From Sandaracinus sp. (GTDB lineage Bacteria > Myxococcota_A > Polyangia > Polyangiales > Houyiibacteriaceae): 35,065 nucleotides of DNA. A program made the translations under genes and the position numbers. Under the pieces are notes generated by a model that ran no database searches, was not told the DNA's origin, and saw nothing but the letters and a program-made list of their open reading frames with translations. The stretch is taken from contig JACKEH010000048.1 of the NCBI GenBank assembly GCA_020633125.1, positions 1 through 35,065 of the forward strand, in the 5' to 3' direction. Numbering within the stretch: the first letter of the stretch is position 1; each line of letters starts with the position of its first letter. Shown one piece after another: positions 26,168-35,065 of this stretch.

Positions 26168-27466
26168 TCAGCCGTCGCCGGATTCGAGGTCGAGGCGGCG
26201 GCCGAGCTCGGCGAGGTAGTCGTCCTCGGGCTCTTCCTCCGCCTTGGCGCGTGGCTTGTCGAGGACGACGACGGGGCCGTTCTCCGTGCCTTCCGCCTCT
26301 TCGAAACCCGCGAGCGGTGCCGGCACGACCGAGAGGGCGGAAGGTCGCTCGGAGTCGTCGTCGGCCAGCAGCTCGACGTCTTCGAGGAGCTCCTCGGCGA
26401 GGGGCATCTCGGCCGACTCCTCGAGCCCCCCCTCCGTGAAGTAGACCGCGTCTTCCCGCGCGGACTCCGCGCTCGGCGGCGCGTCCACGCTCGGCGGCGC
26501 GAGGTCGGCCGTCGAAGGCGGAACGAGGGCGACCTCTTCTTCGGCGACCGGCGACGAGGGCTCGATCTCCGCGAGGTACGCCGCGATGGCGCGTGGCCCG
26601 ACGATGAGGCCGTGGCGCATGGCGAGGTGCTCGAGGTGCAGCGCCAGATCGGCGGCGCTGGCGATGCGGGCGCGCGAGTCGCGCCGAAGGGCCGCGAGCA
26701 CGATCTCTTCGAGGTCCGCCGGGTACTCCGGCATGCGCGTGCTCGGCGCCGGTGCGTCCTGCTCGACGATTTGCGTCATCACCTGAACGTCGGTCCCTCG
26801 GAAGAGACGCGCGCCCGTGGTGAGCTCGTAGAGGATCACCCCGAGCGCGAAGACGTCGGCGCGGCGATCGACGCCACGCCCACGTACCTGCTCGGGCGCC
26901 ATGTAGCTGAAGGTGCCTTTGACGGTGCCGGCTTCGGTGTCGGCGCGGGCGTCCGTCTTCGCGACGCCGAAGTCCATCAGCTTCGCGACTCCGTCGCGCG
27001 TCAGCATGATGTTCTGAGGCGTCACGTCGCGGTGCACGATGCGCAGGGGACGGCCGGCCTTGTCGCTGGCTTCGTGTGCGTGGTGAAGCGCTTCGCAGAC
27101 CTGAAGCACGATGCCGAGGGTCACGTGGAGCGGCATCACCTGGCGCGCGCGCACGCCCTTTCGCCAGACGTCGGCGACGTTCATGCCGTCGACGTATTCC
27201 ATCGTGAGGAACCAGGTACCTTCGGCGAAGCCCAGGTCGAAGACCTGCGGAATGTTCGGATGCGCGAGGTGCGCGAGCAGGCGCGCCTCCGTCTGGAACA
27301 TGCGCAGCGTGGTCGGGTGCTCGGCGAGGTTCGTGAACAGGCGCTTGATGACGACGTCGCGGAAGAACCCGCCCTCGCCCCAATGGCGCGCGAGGTAGAT
27401 CTCCGCCATCCCGCCTGCGGCGATCTTTCGGAGCAGCTCGTATCGTCCGTAGAACGTGCTCGACAC
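26168..27466 (-). CDS. Hanks-type Ser/Thr protein kinase, HRDVTPQN type
   Basis: A 432-residue soluble protein kinase. The glycine loop is IAAGGMAEIY (15-24), K41 lies in VVIKRL, the catalytic loop is HRDVTPQN (145-152) and DFG is at 165-167; MAPEQ closes the activation segment. The HRDVTPQN variant keeps the catalytic aspartate but replaces the usual Lys-Pro-Glu by Thr-Pro-Gln; it is frequent in a myxobacterial kinase subgroup, and the Lys replacement may alter metal or phosphate handling. The kinase domain ends near residue 275. The rest is a disordered, acidic tail (EELLEDVELLADDDSE) with Pro/Ala-rich stretches, and has no sensory domain or TM helix. The gene is divergent from the SDR-fold gene. 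Confidence 0.95.
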   Translation of the reverse strand: MSSTFYGRYELLRKIAAGGMAEIYLARHWGEGGFFRDVVIKRLFTNLAEHPTTLRMFQTEARLLAHLAHPNIPQVFDLGFAEGTWFLTMEYVDGMNVADVWRKGVRARQVMPLHVTLGIVLQVCEALHHAHEASDKAGRPLRIVHRDVTPQNIMLTRDGVAKLMDFGVAKTDARADTEAGTVKGTFSYMAPEQVRGRGVDRRADVFALGVILYELTTGARLFRGTDVQVMTQIVEQDAPAPSTRMPEYPADLEEIVLAALRRDSRARIASAADLALHLEHLAMRHGLIVGPRAIAAYLAEIEPSSPVAEEEVALVPPSTADLAPPSVDAPPSAESAREDAVYFTEGGLEESAEMPLAEELLEDVELLADDDSERPSALSVVPAPLAGFEEAEGTENGPVVVLDKPRAKAEEEPEDDYLAELGRRLDLESGDG

Positions 27467-27635
27467 CCGCGGCCTACCTGCCGCGTGGCATATACTTCAA
27501 ACGCTCGAAGCTGAACAGGTGCCGTCACACTGGAAGGCGGACTCCCGAGGCCGAGGGTGGGTGCGCCAGACTGGACGCCCCGCGTTCACGGAGTACGAAG
27601 CGCGAAGGAAGCGCCCGAAAGGCGCGAAGGAAGCC

Positions 27636-28502
27636 ATGACCGACACGTCGCGTGCCGAGGGGCACGTTCGAGACCGAGTCCTGATCGTCACCGGAGCTGG
27701 CCGTGGGATCGGGCGGGCCACCGCCGAGGCCCTGGCGCGCGAGGGTGCGAGGCTCGTGCTCGTCGATCTCGGCTGCGACGCCGAAGGCCGTGGGGAAGAC
27801 CCGAGCGTGGTCGCGGAGGCCGTCGAGGCGGTCCGTGCCCTCGGCGCCGAGGCCGAAGGGTTGGCCCTCGACGTGGCCGCTCCCGACGCGGCGGACACGG
27901 TCGTGCGGACCGCGCTCGAACGCTTCGGGCAGGTCGACGGCCTCTTCAGCGCCGCGGGCATTCGACGGGACCGAGGGGTCAGCACCCTGCAAGACGACGA
28001 CCTGCAGCGAACGCTCGAGGTCGGGCTGCTCGCCCCCACGCGCTTGCTTCGCGCGGTGTCGGCGGCGCTGATCGACGCGCGGCGTCCCGGCTCGATCGTG
28101 CTCTGCGCCGGGCCGTCGGCGTTCTTCGCCGCGGCTCGCCAAGGAGCGAGTGGCGCGGCGTTCGCTGGAGTCGTCGCGCTCGCGCGCTCGGCCGCCGTCG
28201 AGCTGCGTCGCCATCAGATTCGCGTGAACGTGCTCGTGCCGACCGCTCGAACCCGCCTGACCGAGGACCTTCCGCTCTTCCGCGGTGTCCACGCCAGCTC
28301 GATGCTTCCGGAGCACGTCGCGCCCGTCGCCTCGTTCCTGCTCGGTGACCTCGGAGCGGAGGTGCACGGCGAGGTGGTCGGCGTCGCGGGCGGGAGGCTC
28401 TACGCGTTTCAGAGCCGCGAGACGGTCGGCTCGTTCGTCGAAGGGCGTGGCTTCGCGGTCGGCGAGATCGGTGAGGCTTGGACCGAGGTGACGCGCGGGT
28501 GA
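27636..28502 (+). CDS. SDR-fold protein lacking the catalytic tetrad
   Basis: A 288-residue Rossmann-fold protein of the short-chain dehydrogenase/reductase superfamily. ATG 27636 has GAAGGAAG just upstream. The nucleotide-binding motif TGAGRGIG (19-26) is intact, and D80 and SAAG (105-108, for NNAG) are in place, so NAD(P) binding is likely. The Asn-Ser-Tyr-Lys tetrad is replaced: G130 for Asn, A158/G159 for Ser, Q169 for Tyr and G173 for Lys (RQGASGAAFAG where YxxxK is expected). The fold's later motifs (ARSAAVELRRHQIRVN) are normal. It is therefore probably not an oxidoreductase but a nucleotide-binding or regulatory protein. It shares a 169-bp gap with the divergent HRDVTPQN kinase gene. 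Confidence 0.87.
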   Translation: MTDTSRAEGHVRDRVLIVTGAGRGIGRATAEALAREGARLVLVDLGCDAEGRGEDPSVVAEAVEAVRALGAEAEGLALDVAAPDAADTVVRTALERFGQVDGLFSAAGIRRDRGVSTLQDDDLQRTLEVGLLAPTRLLRAVSAALIDARRPGSIVLCAGPSAFFAAARQGASGAAFAGVVALARSAAVELRRHQIRVNVLVPTARTRLTEDLPLFRGVHASSMLPEHVAPVASFLLGDLGAEVHGEVVGVAGGRLYAFQSRETVGSFVEGRGFAVGEIGEAWTEVTRG

Positions 28503-28659
28503 GCCAGCGGCGTGAGCACGGGGCCCGAGGTCGGGGCGACGGGACGTCGCGGTCCTCGCGCGTGGTCACGCCGACGGAACGGCGCAGCCCGCGGAGCGCG
28601 ACGGCTCGGGATCGAGGGCGCGTCCACGAGGCTTCGACGCGACCCCGTGAAGCAGCAGC

Positions 28660-28827
28660 TCAGAAGAGGTCGATGACGACGACGCCGCGATCGCCGTCGT
28701 CGTCCGGGGAACGCTCGGCACGGGGTGCCCTCGGCGGGAGCGGAAGCTCGAGCACGGGACGCTCCTCGATCTGGCGTTCCTCTTCTTCGCGCTTTCGAAT
28801 CTGTTCGATGATGAAGGGCGGAAGCAT
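28660..28827 (-). CDS. Small (55-residue) acidic/charged protein
   Basis: A short gene not overlapping any other. The product starts MLPPFIIEQIRKREEEERQ, has a helical, Glu/Arg-rich segment (residues 8-23), then a Pro/Leu turn (LPLPPRAPR), an acidic run (SPDDDGD) and a hydrophobic end, VVVIDLF. This layout, with the FIIEQI start and the IDLF end, looks like a conserved myxobacterial microprotein, though I cannot name it. The start ATG (28827) has no clear ribosome site. It lies in the gap between the SDR gene and the divergent DUF4350 gene. Third-codon-position G/C preference is high, as in true genes here. Confidence 0.6.
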   Translation of the reverse strand: MLPPFIIEQIRKREEEERQIEERPVLELPLPPRAPRAERSPDDDGDRGVVVIDLF

Positions 28828-28897
28828 CGGACCAGGTCCCGACGTGTGGGACGACGGGCCCGGGCATCATAGCAACGGCGCCCTGGGGTACAAGAGA

Positions 28898-30156
28898 GTG
28901 GCCCGCTTCGTGCGTCACGCCCTCGGGCTCACGCTCGTGCTCGTGGCATTCGGCCTCGGCGCCAACCCAGCCCTCGCCCAGCGGGACACGGGCGAGGACT
29001 TCGCGCTTCGCGCCGGAAGCTGGAACGGTCTCGCACAGTTGGTGGTCGTCGCCGAAGAAGCGGGCGTCGTCTTGGACACGCCGGCGGAGCTCGACCTCTC
29101 ACGTCTGCGTCCGGAAGACGCGCTGCTGCTGATCCACCCGACAGGCGATCTCCCACGCTCGAGCCTGGCCGCGTTCCTCCGCGCGGGCGGACGGATCGCC
29201 ATCGCGGACGACTACGGGGATGCCGAGCCTTTCCTCGAGCTCTACGGCATCGCGCGCAGCCCCCACGACCCGGGTCCCGAGGCGCTCTTGTTGCGCGGCA
29301 ACCCGGCGTTGCCTCTCGCCTCGCCGGGCACCGCACATCCCTTGACGGAGGGGGTGCGTGCCCTCGTCGCCAACCACCCCGCCGCGCTGCGCCATGCCGA
29401 GCTCGAGCCGGTGTTGGTGCTCGAAGGCGACGCGGCGCTCGTGCTCGCGGGCGCGGTCGACGACGGGCGCTTGGTCGCGATTGGCGACCCGAGCTTGTTC
29501 ATCGAGAACATGCTGCGCTTCCGCGACAACCGCCGGTTCGCGGCCAACTTGCTGCGCTATCTCGGCGAGCGTGGAGGGCGCGTCTACCTCGTCGCTCCCT
29601 CGACCGAGCTCTCGGGCACGTACGGCGATGCACGCGGCAACCCGCTCGAACGACTCGACGATTGGCTCGAGAACGCGGCGCACGCCGAGCTTCCTCCTTC
29701 GGCGCTGACCATTCTCGCGTGGGTGATCGCGGCCATCGCGTTGCTCTTCGCGGTGTCGGCGCTGCCACGGATCATGCCCTACGGCGCAGCAGCGCTCGGG
29801 CTCGAGCCGGCTCGGGGCGGAGGCTTCGCGGGCCGGGTCGCGTTCTACGCGCGACGCCCGAAGGCGCTCGTGCATCCCGCGCTGATCTACAAATTCGAGC
29901 TCGAAGGCGAGCTCATGCGGCGGCTCGGGCTCGAGGGGCAACCGCTGCTCCGCGACGTGCTCGCGGCGGCGGAGGTCTACGGCCTGACGGCGGCCGAGCG
30001 CGAGAGCCTCCGCGCGCTCTTGCTCGAGCTCGACGAGATCCGTCGCAAGATCGACCTGCCCCCGGCGCCCCCACGTGTGGGCCCCCGAGACCTCCGACGG
30101 ATGGTAGACACCGGCGAGGCGATCCTCGCCCGCTTGCCCGACCCGGCGAACCGCAC

Positions 30157-30160
<4 letters not shown>
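28898..30160 (+). CDS. DUF4350-type membrane-anchored protein
   Basis: A 420-residue protein that begins at GTG 28898 with a signal peptide (VRHALGLTLVLVAFGLGANPALAQ). Residues about 40-235 are a periplasmic α/β domain typical of DUF4350 (LLLIHPTGDLPRSSLAAFL, RIAIADDYGD, then VAIGDPSLFIEN), resembling a class I glutamine amidotransferase-like Rossmann fold but with no catalytic cysteine. A TM helix at 269-288 follows, then a cytoplasmic, mostly helical C-terminus. Its stop overlaps the start of the MoxR gene, and DUF4350, MoxR and DUF58 genes commonly sit together. The set probably works on assembly or activation of membrane complexes. Confidence 0.85.
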
Positions 30161-31125
<965 letters not shown>

Positions 31126-31129
31126 GGCG

Positions 31130-32752
31130 ATGCTCCCGCTGCCCTCGCGCCACGGAGTGATCGCCTTCCTCGGGTTGGTCTCGATGCTCGTGGTCGGGCT
31201 CGCGTTCGAGTCGAGCGCGGCGATCGGGCTCGCGGGTGCGGGCTTCGTGGGGCTCGGCGCCGCGTTGGCCGCGACCTTGCCCGCGGGTCGAAGGCTTCGT
31301 CATCAGCGGCTGGAGTTCGCGTGGTGGCTCGATCACGGCACCGGCGTGGCGGCGGGCTCCGTCGTTCCCGGCACGCCCTTCGAGGTGCGCTGTTTCCTGC
31401 GCCACCGCGGGTCCGACGACCTTCACGTCGCGTCGCTCGAACCGCTCGTGCCCCCCGAGGTGAAGGCGGACTCGACGCCGAGCTTCGTCGTGCCCGGACG
31501 CAGTCGCACGGAGCTTCGAATTCGTCTGATGGCGCCGGCGATCGGTCGTGTCGTCCTGCACGGGCTCGCGGTGAGACTGCGCGGACCGCTCGGTCTCTTC
31601 GAGACGCCGCTCTACTTCCCGAACCCGCTCGTCATCAAGGTGCTGCCGCGCTCCGCGGCCGGTGCGGAGGTCGCGCGCTCGGCGATGCCGCGCGGCTCGG
31701 CGATGGAACGCTCCGGCAAGACCCGCGTGCGTCGTCGTGGCGGCGGAACCGAGCTGCACGAGCTTCGCGACCTCGTGCCCGGCGACCCCTTCAAGTCGAT
31801 CGCGTGGAAGGCGAGCGCGCGGCGCGGTCGTCTGCTCGTGCGCGAGGTGGAGCAAGAGGTTCAAGAGGTTCGCTGGCTGATCGTCGACGTGAGCGGGACG
31901 ATGCGTGGCGGGGAGCCCGGACGGCGAAAGCTCGATTGGGCGCTCGAGGCCGCCGCCGCCGAAGCACGTCGCGCGCTGGCGGGCGGGGACCGCGTCGGTC
32001 TGGTGGCGTTCGACACGCGTGTGGTCGGGCTGGTCGCGCCGGGCGAAGGCAAGGCGCATCGCATTCGGCTCTACGACGCGCTGCTCGCGACGACGGAGCT
32101 CGTCGACGAAGACCTCACGGATCTGAGCGACGAGGGGTTGCTCGATCGCGTCGCGCGCTACGTGCGGCAACAAGATGGCCTCGATTTCCGGCGACGGCGC
32201 GGGACCATCGACGTGCCGGCGTTGGTCGAGCATTGCGCCCGCGCGCTCGGCACCGACGACCGCGAGGGCAAGGCGATTCGCGAGGTGCGCGCGTCGACCA
32301 CCGCCGAGCAGACGCTGCGCGCGTTCTGTCGTGCGCGGGGACTCCGACTTCCGCATCACGCGGATCCGGCCGAGCGGGCCAAGGCGAACGCGCTCGGTTC
32401 CGCGTTGCACCTGGCCGGCGGCACCTCGCGCGAGCCGGGCGCGATCTTCGTGGTCACCGATCTCGACGGCATCACGGACCTCGAAGGGGTCTTGGCGTCG
32501 CTGCGCCTCGCGCGCCTTCACGGCAACCGCGTGACCTTCTTGCTGCCCGACGGGCGCACCTTCGCGCCGGCGCCGAAGAGCCCCGAGGAAGAGGCGCTTC
32601 ACAAGGTCTACGGCCGCAGCGAAGAGCGGCGTCTGCGCGAGGCGCGGGTCGAGCTCGGCCGCCTCGGGGCGCACGTGGTGGTCGTGAGCGCCGACGAACC
32701 GCCCGCGCTCGCGTTGCCGCGTGCGGAGCGAGGCGGTAGGAGGGCCGCGTGA
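31130..32752 (+). CDS. DUF58/vWA-like membrane protein
   Basis: A 540-residue protein with two N-terminal TM helices (residues 8-28 and 31-50), an extracytoplasmic-type β-domain (about 60-170), the DUF58 signature RDLVPGDPFKSIAWKASA (213-230) with LLVREVEQE, and a vWA-like domain starting at DVSGT (253-257), a MIDAS-type motif in which the second serine is threonine. A long insert (about residues 330-430, with helical, charged content) interrupts the later vWA part. FVVTDLDGITDL near 440 is the following strand. It is the probable client of the MoxR ATPase encoded 4 bp upstream. It ends with the overlapping GTGA of rsmA; a strong AGGAGG lies inside its final codons. Confidence 0.9.
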   Translation: MLPLPSRHGVIAFLGLVSMLVVGLAFESSAAIGLAGAGFVGLGAALAATLPAGRRLRHQRLEFAWWLDHGTGVAAGSVVPGTPFEVRCFLRHRGSDDLHVASLEPLVPPEVKADSTPSFVVPGRSRTELRIRLMAPAIGRVVLHGLAVRLRGPLGLFETPLYFPNPLVIKVLPRSAAGAEVARSAMPRGSAMERSGKTRVRRRGGGTELHELRDLVPGDPFKSIAWKASARRGRLLVREVEQEVQEVRWLIVDVSGTMRGGEPGRRKLDWALEAAAAEARRALAGGDRVGLVAFDTRVVGLVAPGEGKAHRIRLYDALLATTELVDEDLTDLSDEGLLDRVARYVRQQDGLDFRRRRGTIDVPALVEHCARALGTDDREGKAIREVRASTTAEQTLRAFCRARGLRLPHHADPAERAKANALGSALHLAGGTSREPGAIFVVTDLDGITDLEGVLASLRLARLHGNRVTFLLPDGRTFAPAPKSPEEEALHKVYGRSEERRLREARVELGRLGAHVVVVSADEPPALALPRAERGGRRAA

Positions 32753-33576
32753 GACCGCCGCCCGCGTGGGAGGATCCGCGCCGCGTGCTGGCGCGTCATG
32801 GGTACGCGCCGAGCAAGCGCTACTCGCAGAACTTCCTCGTGACCGAGGGAGTCGTCGAAGGCATCGCCGAAGCGGTGGCACTGGCCGAAGGCGAGCGCGT
32901 GATCGAGCTGGGACCGGGCGCGGGCACGCTGACGACCGCGTTGCTTCGCCGGGGCGCGAACGTGCTCGCGATCGAGAAAGACCCGCGGATGCTCGCGTTG
33001 CTTCGCGAGGAGCTCGCGGACGTCGAGCGCTTCGAGCTTCGCGAGGGGGATGCCGCGGCGCTCGACCTCGCGGCGCTCACGGACACGCCGATCGCGGTGA
33101 CCGGCAACCTGCCGTACGCGATCACCGGCAGCATTTTTCGTGGCCTCGTCGCGCAGAAGGCGCTCGTCGCGCGCTCCGTCGTGATGGTGCAGCGGGAGGT
33201 TCGCGACCGTTTGCTCGCGGCGGCCGGCGAGTCGGATTACGGCGCGCTCACGGTGTTCGTGACGGCGGCCTTTCGTGTCGAGCCGGTGATGACGGTGAAG
33301 CCGGGCGCGTTCTTTCCGCCTCCGAAGGTGACGAGCGCCGTCGTTCGGTTGGTGCCGCACGCGGTGCCGCGCGCGGAAGAGACCGAAGGCTTTCGACGCG
33401 TCGTGCGGGCGGCCTTCGACAAACGCCGCAAGACCCTGCGCAACGCGCTCTCCGGTTTGGCGGCGCCCGAGGTGTTGGCGGCGGCGTTCGAGTCGGCGGA
33501 GGTCGACCCGGGCCTGCGTGGCGAGACGCTCGACGTGGAAGCCTTCGCGCGGCTGGCGGCGGCGATCGAAGGCTGA
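32749..33576 (+). CDS. rsmA: 16S rRNA (A1518/A1519-N6,N6)-dimethyltransferase RsmA (KsgA)
   Basis: RsmA dimethylates two adjacent adenines in the 3' hairpin loop of 16S rRNA during 30S assembly. The product is 275 residues from GTG 32749. The start has a strong AGGAGG (32738-32743) 5 bases upstream and overlaps the DUF58 gene stop. Motifs are SQNFL (26-30), ELGPGAG (53-59, SAM binding), the acidic IEKD (75-78) and the catalytic NLPY (120-123); FDKRRKTLRNAL (223-234) is typical of the C-terminal domain. The location at the end of the DUF4350-MoxR-DUF58 unit is unusual for a rRNA methylase. Confidence 0.97.
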   Translation: MRPPPAWEDPRRVLARHGYAPSKRYSQNFLVTEGVVEGIAEAVALAEGERVIELGPGAGTLTTALLRRGANVLAIEKDPRMLALLREELADVERFELREGDAAALDLAALTDTPIAVTGNLPYAITGSIFRGLVAQKALVARSVVMVQREVRDRLLAAAGESDYGALTVFVTAAFRVEPVMTVKPGAFFPPPKVTSAVVRLVPHAVPRAEETEGFRRVVRAAFDKRRKTLRNALSGLAAPEVLAAAFESAEVDPGLRGETLDVEAFARLAAAIEG

Positions 33577-33592
33577 CGAGCTCGGCGCCGAT

Positions 33593-33722
33593 GGGCGCGC
33601 GACGACGACGCGATGTCGCGGCGCGTCCGCCCACTACTCGGCGATGGGGAACGCGGCGGGCGCGCGACGACGACGCGATGTCGCGGCGCGTCCGCCCACT
33701 ACTCGGCGATGGGGAACGCCGC
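33593..33722. repeat. 65-bp tandem duplication with one mismatch
   Basis: Unit 1 (33593-33657) and unit 2 (33658-33722) are identical except for G33655/C33720. Unit 2 carries the last seven codons and stop of the minus-strand gene at 33699-34169; unit 1 repeats that end beyond the stop. The period is not a multiple of three, so the copies are out of frame. The near identity marks a recent event, or an assembly error. Confidence 0.9.
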
Positions 33723-34169
33723 GGGAGCGCCGAGCTTCGCGAGCGCGTCGGAGACGAATGCCGCGAGTTGCCGGAGGTCCGCGCGAGCGCTCTCGTCGTT
33801 CGCCAGCGCCGTCCACGCGGCCGCGCTTTGGCGGAGCGCCTCGACGTCGACCTCTTCGGACAGGAGGGTGTCCAAGTCCAAGGCGCGCGCGATGCGCCAC
33901 GCCGCGGCGGTGGCGGCCGGCGCGAGGTTCGGATCGTCGCCTGCCGCGATCGGGGCGAGAAGGGGCAACGCGCGGTGCGCTCCGTCGATCGACGAGACGG
34001 CACGAAGCGCCCGCAGCCGCTCGACGGTCGTGCCCTCCGTGAGGGCCGCCAAGGTCGCGTCCGCCTGCCGCCAACGTGCTTCGGTCGCGGACGGGGCGCG
34101 CTCTTGGGCCGAGACCAGCGGAGCCACGAGAACGAGGAGGAGAGCGAGTACCCGCACGTGGGCGAGCAT
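33699..34169 (-). CDS. Secreted protein with HEAT-like helices
   Basis: A 156-residue protein. ATG 34169 is chosen because it opens a clean signal peptide, MLAHVRVLALLLVLVAPLVSA, cleaved before QER; open frame upstream has no support. The mature part is all-helical (TEARWRQADATLAALTEG, then RLRALRAVSSIDGAHRALP, then APAATAAAWRIARALDLDTLL), suggesting two or three HEAT-like helical pairs. It has no cysteine. The function is unknown; a scaffold role in the periplasm is plausible. Its 3' end lies in a 65-bp tandem duplication, and it is divergent from the methyltransferase gene (73-bp gap). Confidence 0.75.
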   Translation of the reverse strand: MLAHVRVLALLLVLVAPLVSAQERAPSATEARWRQADATLAALTEGTTVERLRALRAVSSIDGAHRALPLLAPIAAGDDPNLAPAATAAAWRIARALDLDTLLSEEVDVEALRQSAAAWTALANDESARADLRQLAAFVSDALAKLGAPAAFPIAE

Positions 34170-34242
34170 GCCCCATCGACCGGGACGACGCATGCCTCGC
34201 GGGCCCTCGACGACGCGCGGCGGCCGGCGTACGTCACGCGGC

Positions 34243-35055
34243 ATGGGCGAGCCCCTCTTCGACGACGAACAGCTCCGCGCCGGCACCGAGGCGCACTACG
34301 AAGACGCGGTCTATTACGACCAGGCGTACCGCCGGCGAAAGGAAGACCTGCGCTTCTACGCGGACCTCGCGGAGGTGATGGGACCGCAGGTGTTGGAGCT
34401 CGGCTGCGGGACCGGCCGGGTGTCGATCGCGATGGCCGAGCGTGGCGCCGAGGTCCTCGGCGTCGACACGATGGCGCCCATGCTCGAGCGCGCGAAGGAG
34501 CGGCTGGCGAAGGCGAAGCCCGCCGTACGCGAGCGGGTGCGCTTCGCGAAGGGCGACCTCCGAAAGCTACGCCGCAAGGAGCGCTTCGACCTCGTCGTCT
34601 CGCCCTTCAACGTGTTCAACCACCTCTACGAGCGCGCCGACGTCGAACGGGCGCTCGCCACGGTGGCCGCGCATCTGAAGCCGAAGGGGCGCTTCGTCTT
34701 CGACGTGCGCGTGCCGCAGGTCGTCGAGCTCGCGCGCCATCCCGACAAGGTCTACTCGGGCGGCACGATCAAGCTCGCGAGCAACGGGCGGAAGTACCGC
34801 TACCGCGAGCGCTTCGACTGGGATCCGATCGCGCAGGTGCAGATGGTCGAGATGGCCTTCGTCGGGGTCGACGACCCGAGCGACTTCCTCCTGACGCCGC
34901 TCGCCCACCGGCAGTTCTTCCCCGCCGAGCTCGAAGCGCTCTTGCACTACAACGGTTTCGAGATCCTCGACCGCTTCGGCGACTTCGACGGCGGCGAGCT
35001 CGGCCCGGAGAGCGAGAGTCAGATCATGCTCTGCCGACCGCGCCGTCGCCGCTGA
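34243..35055 (+). CDS. Class I SAM-dependent methyltransferase
   Basis: A 270-residue methyltransferase that ends 10 bases before the right edge. Motif I is LELGCGTGR (51-59) with D75 as the acidic residue that binds the SAM ribose; SPFNVFNHL is motif IV and KPKGRFVFDVRVP is post-motif. The C-terminal β-rich part (YRYRERFDWDP, then FFPAELEALLHYNGFEI) is like the UbiE/Methyltransf_25 group. The substrate cannot be told. The start ATG 34243 is chosen by position before motif I; no strong ribosome site is seen. Confidence 0.92.
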   Translation: MGEPLFDDEQLRAGTEAHYEDAVYYDQAYRRRKEDLRFYADLAEVMGPQVLELGCGTGRVSIAMAERGAEVLGVDTMAPMLERAKERLAKAKPAVRERVRFAKGDLRKLRRKERFDLVVSPFNVFNHLYERADVERALATVAAHLKPKGRFVFDVRVPQVVELARHPDKVYSGGTIKLASNGRKYRYRERFDWDPIAQVQMVEMAFVGVDDPSDFLLTPLAHRQFFPAELEALLHYNGFEILDRFGDFDGGELGPESESQIMLCRPRRRR

Positions 35056-35065
35056 GCCACGAAAA

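Noticed and set aside
27484..27500. Possible σ54 promoter (TGGCATATACTTCA)
   Set aside because: The -12 element lacks GC and the -24 element has only TGGCA. The match is too poor.

Overview
The window is about 35 kb of very GC-rich DNA (around 70%) that is densely coded, with few T/A-rich stretches. The gene content points to a myxobacterium (phylum Myxococcota, probably the Polyangiales side; the family is a guess). The clues are an MglA-type GTPase, two soluble Hanks-type kinases (one with the HRDVTPQN catalytic loop), a MopE-like cysteine-rich and metal-binding lipoprotein, several lipoproteins with lineage-specific sequences, and many GTG starts. No rRNA, tRNA, insertion sequence, phage or CRISPR array was seen.

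Layout. (1) 1-5893, minus strand: greA, then a seven-TM sulfatase-fold/HEAT-repeat protein, a small lipoprotein, a membrane protein, and an MglA-like GTPase that runs off the left edge. (2) 6187-13014: carB on the minus strand, with a structured leader, diverges from tsaE, a secreted M1 metallopeptidase and a membrane protein; the last three are joined by 4-bp stop/start overlaps. (3) 13254-21961, a lineage-specific cell-envelope region: a Cys-rich lipoprotein with a strong terminator, a MopE-like lipoprotein ending in a low-GC patch, a secreted protein with four C-terminal TM helices, a small lipoprotein, a trypsin-like protease, and an 895-residue protein that I read as an inactive M1-peptidase-like ectodomain fused to an Omp85-type outer-membrane barrel. 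(4) 22062-24417: a LysR regulator, a palindromic operator candidate, a DJ-1/PfpI-family protein and a small zinc-ribbon protein. (5) 24488-28502: two Ser/Thr kinases on the minus strand, the second divergent from an SDR-fold protein that has lost its catalytic tetrad. (6) 28660-33576: a 55-codon minus-strand gene, then a tight plus-strand unit of DUF4350 protein, MoxR ATPase, DUF58 protein and rsmA. (7) 33593-35055: a 65-bp tandem duplication over the 3' end of a small secreted protein gene, then a class I methyltransferase.

Housekeeping functions are secure: transcript-cleavage factor GreA, CarB for pyrimidine and arginine synthesis, TsaE for the tRNA t6A modification, and RsmA for rRNA dimethylation. 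The most unusual items are the M1-like/Omp85 fusion, the SDR without a tetrad, the sulfatase-fold/HEAT fusion with a threonine at the nucleophile position, the LysR/DJ-1/zinc-ribbon cassette with its T-N11-A palindrome, and two recent tandem duplications (64 and 65 bp) at gene 3' ends. I see no defence island or mobile system. All calls come from reading motifs by eye, without database searches.
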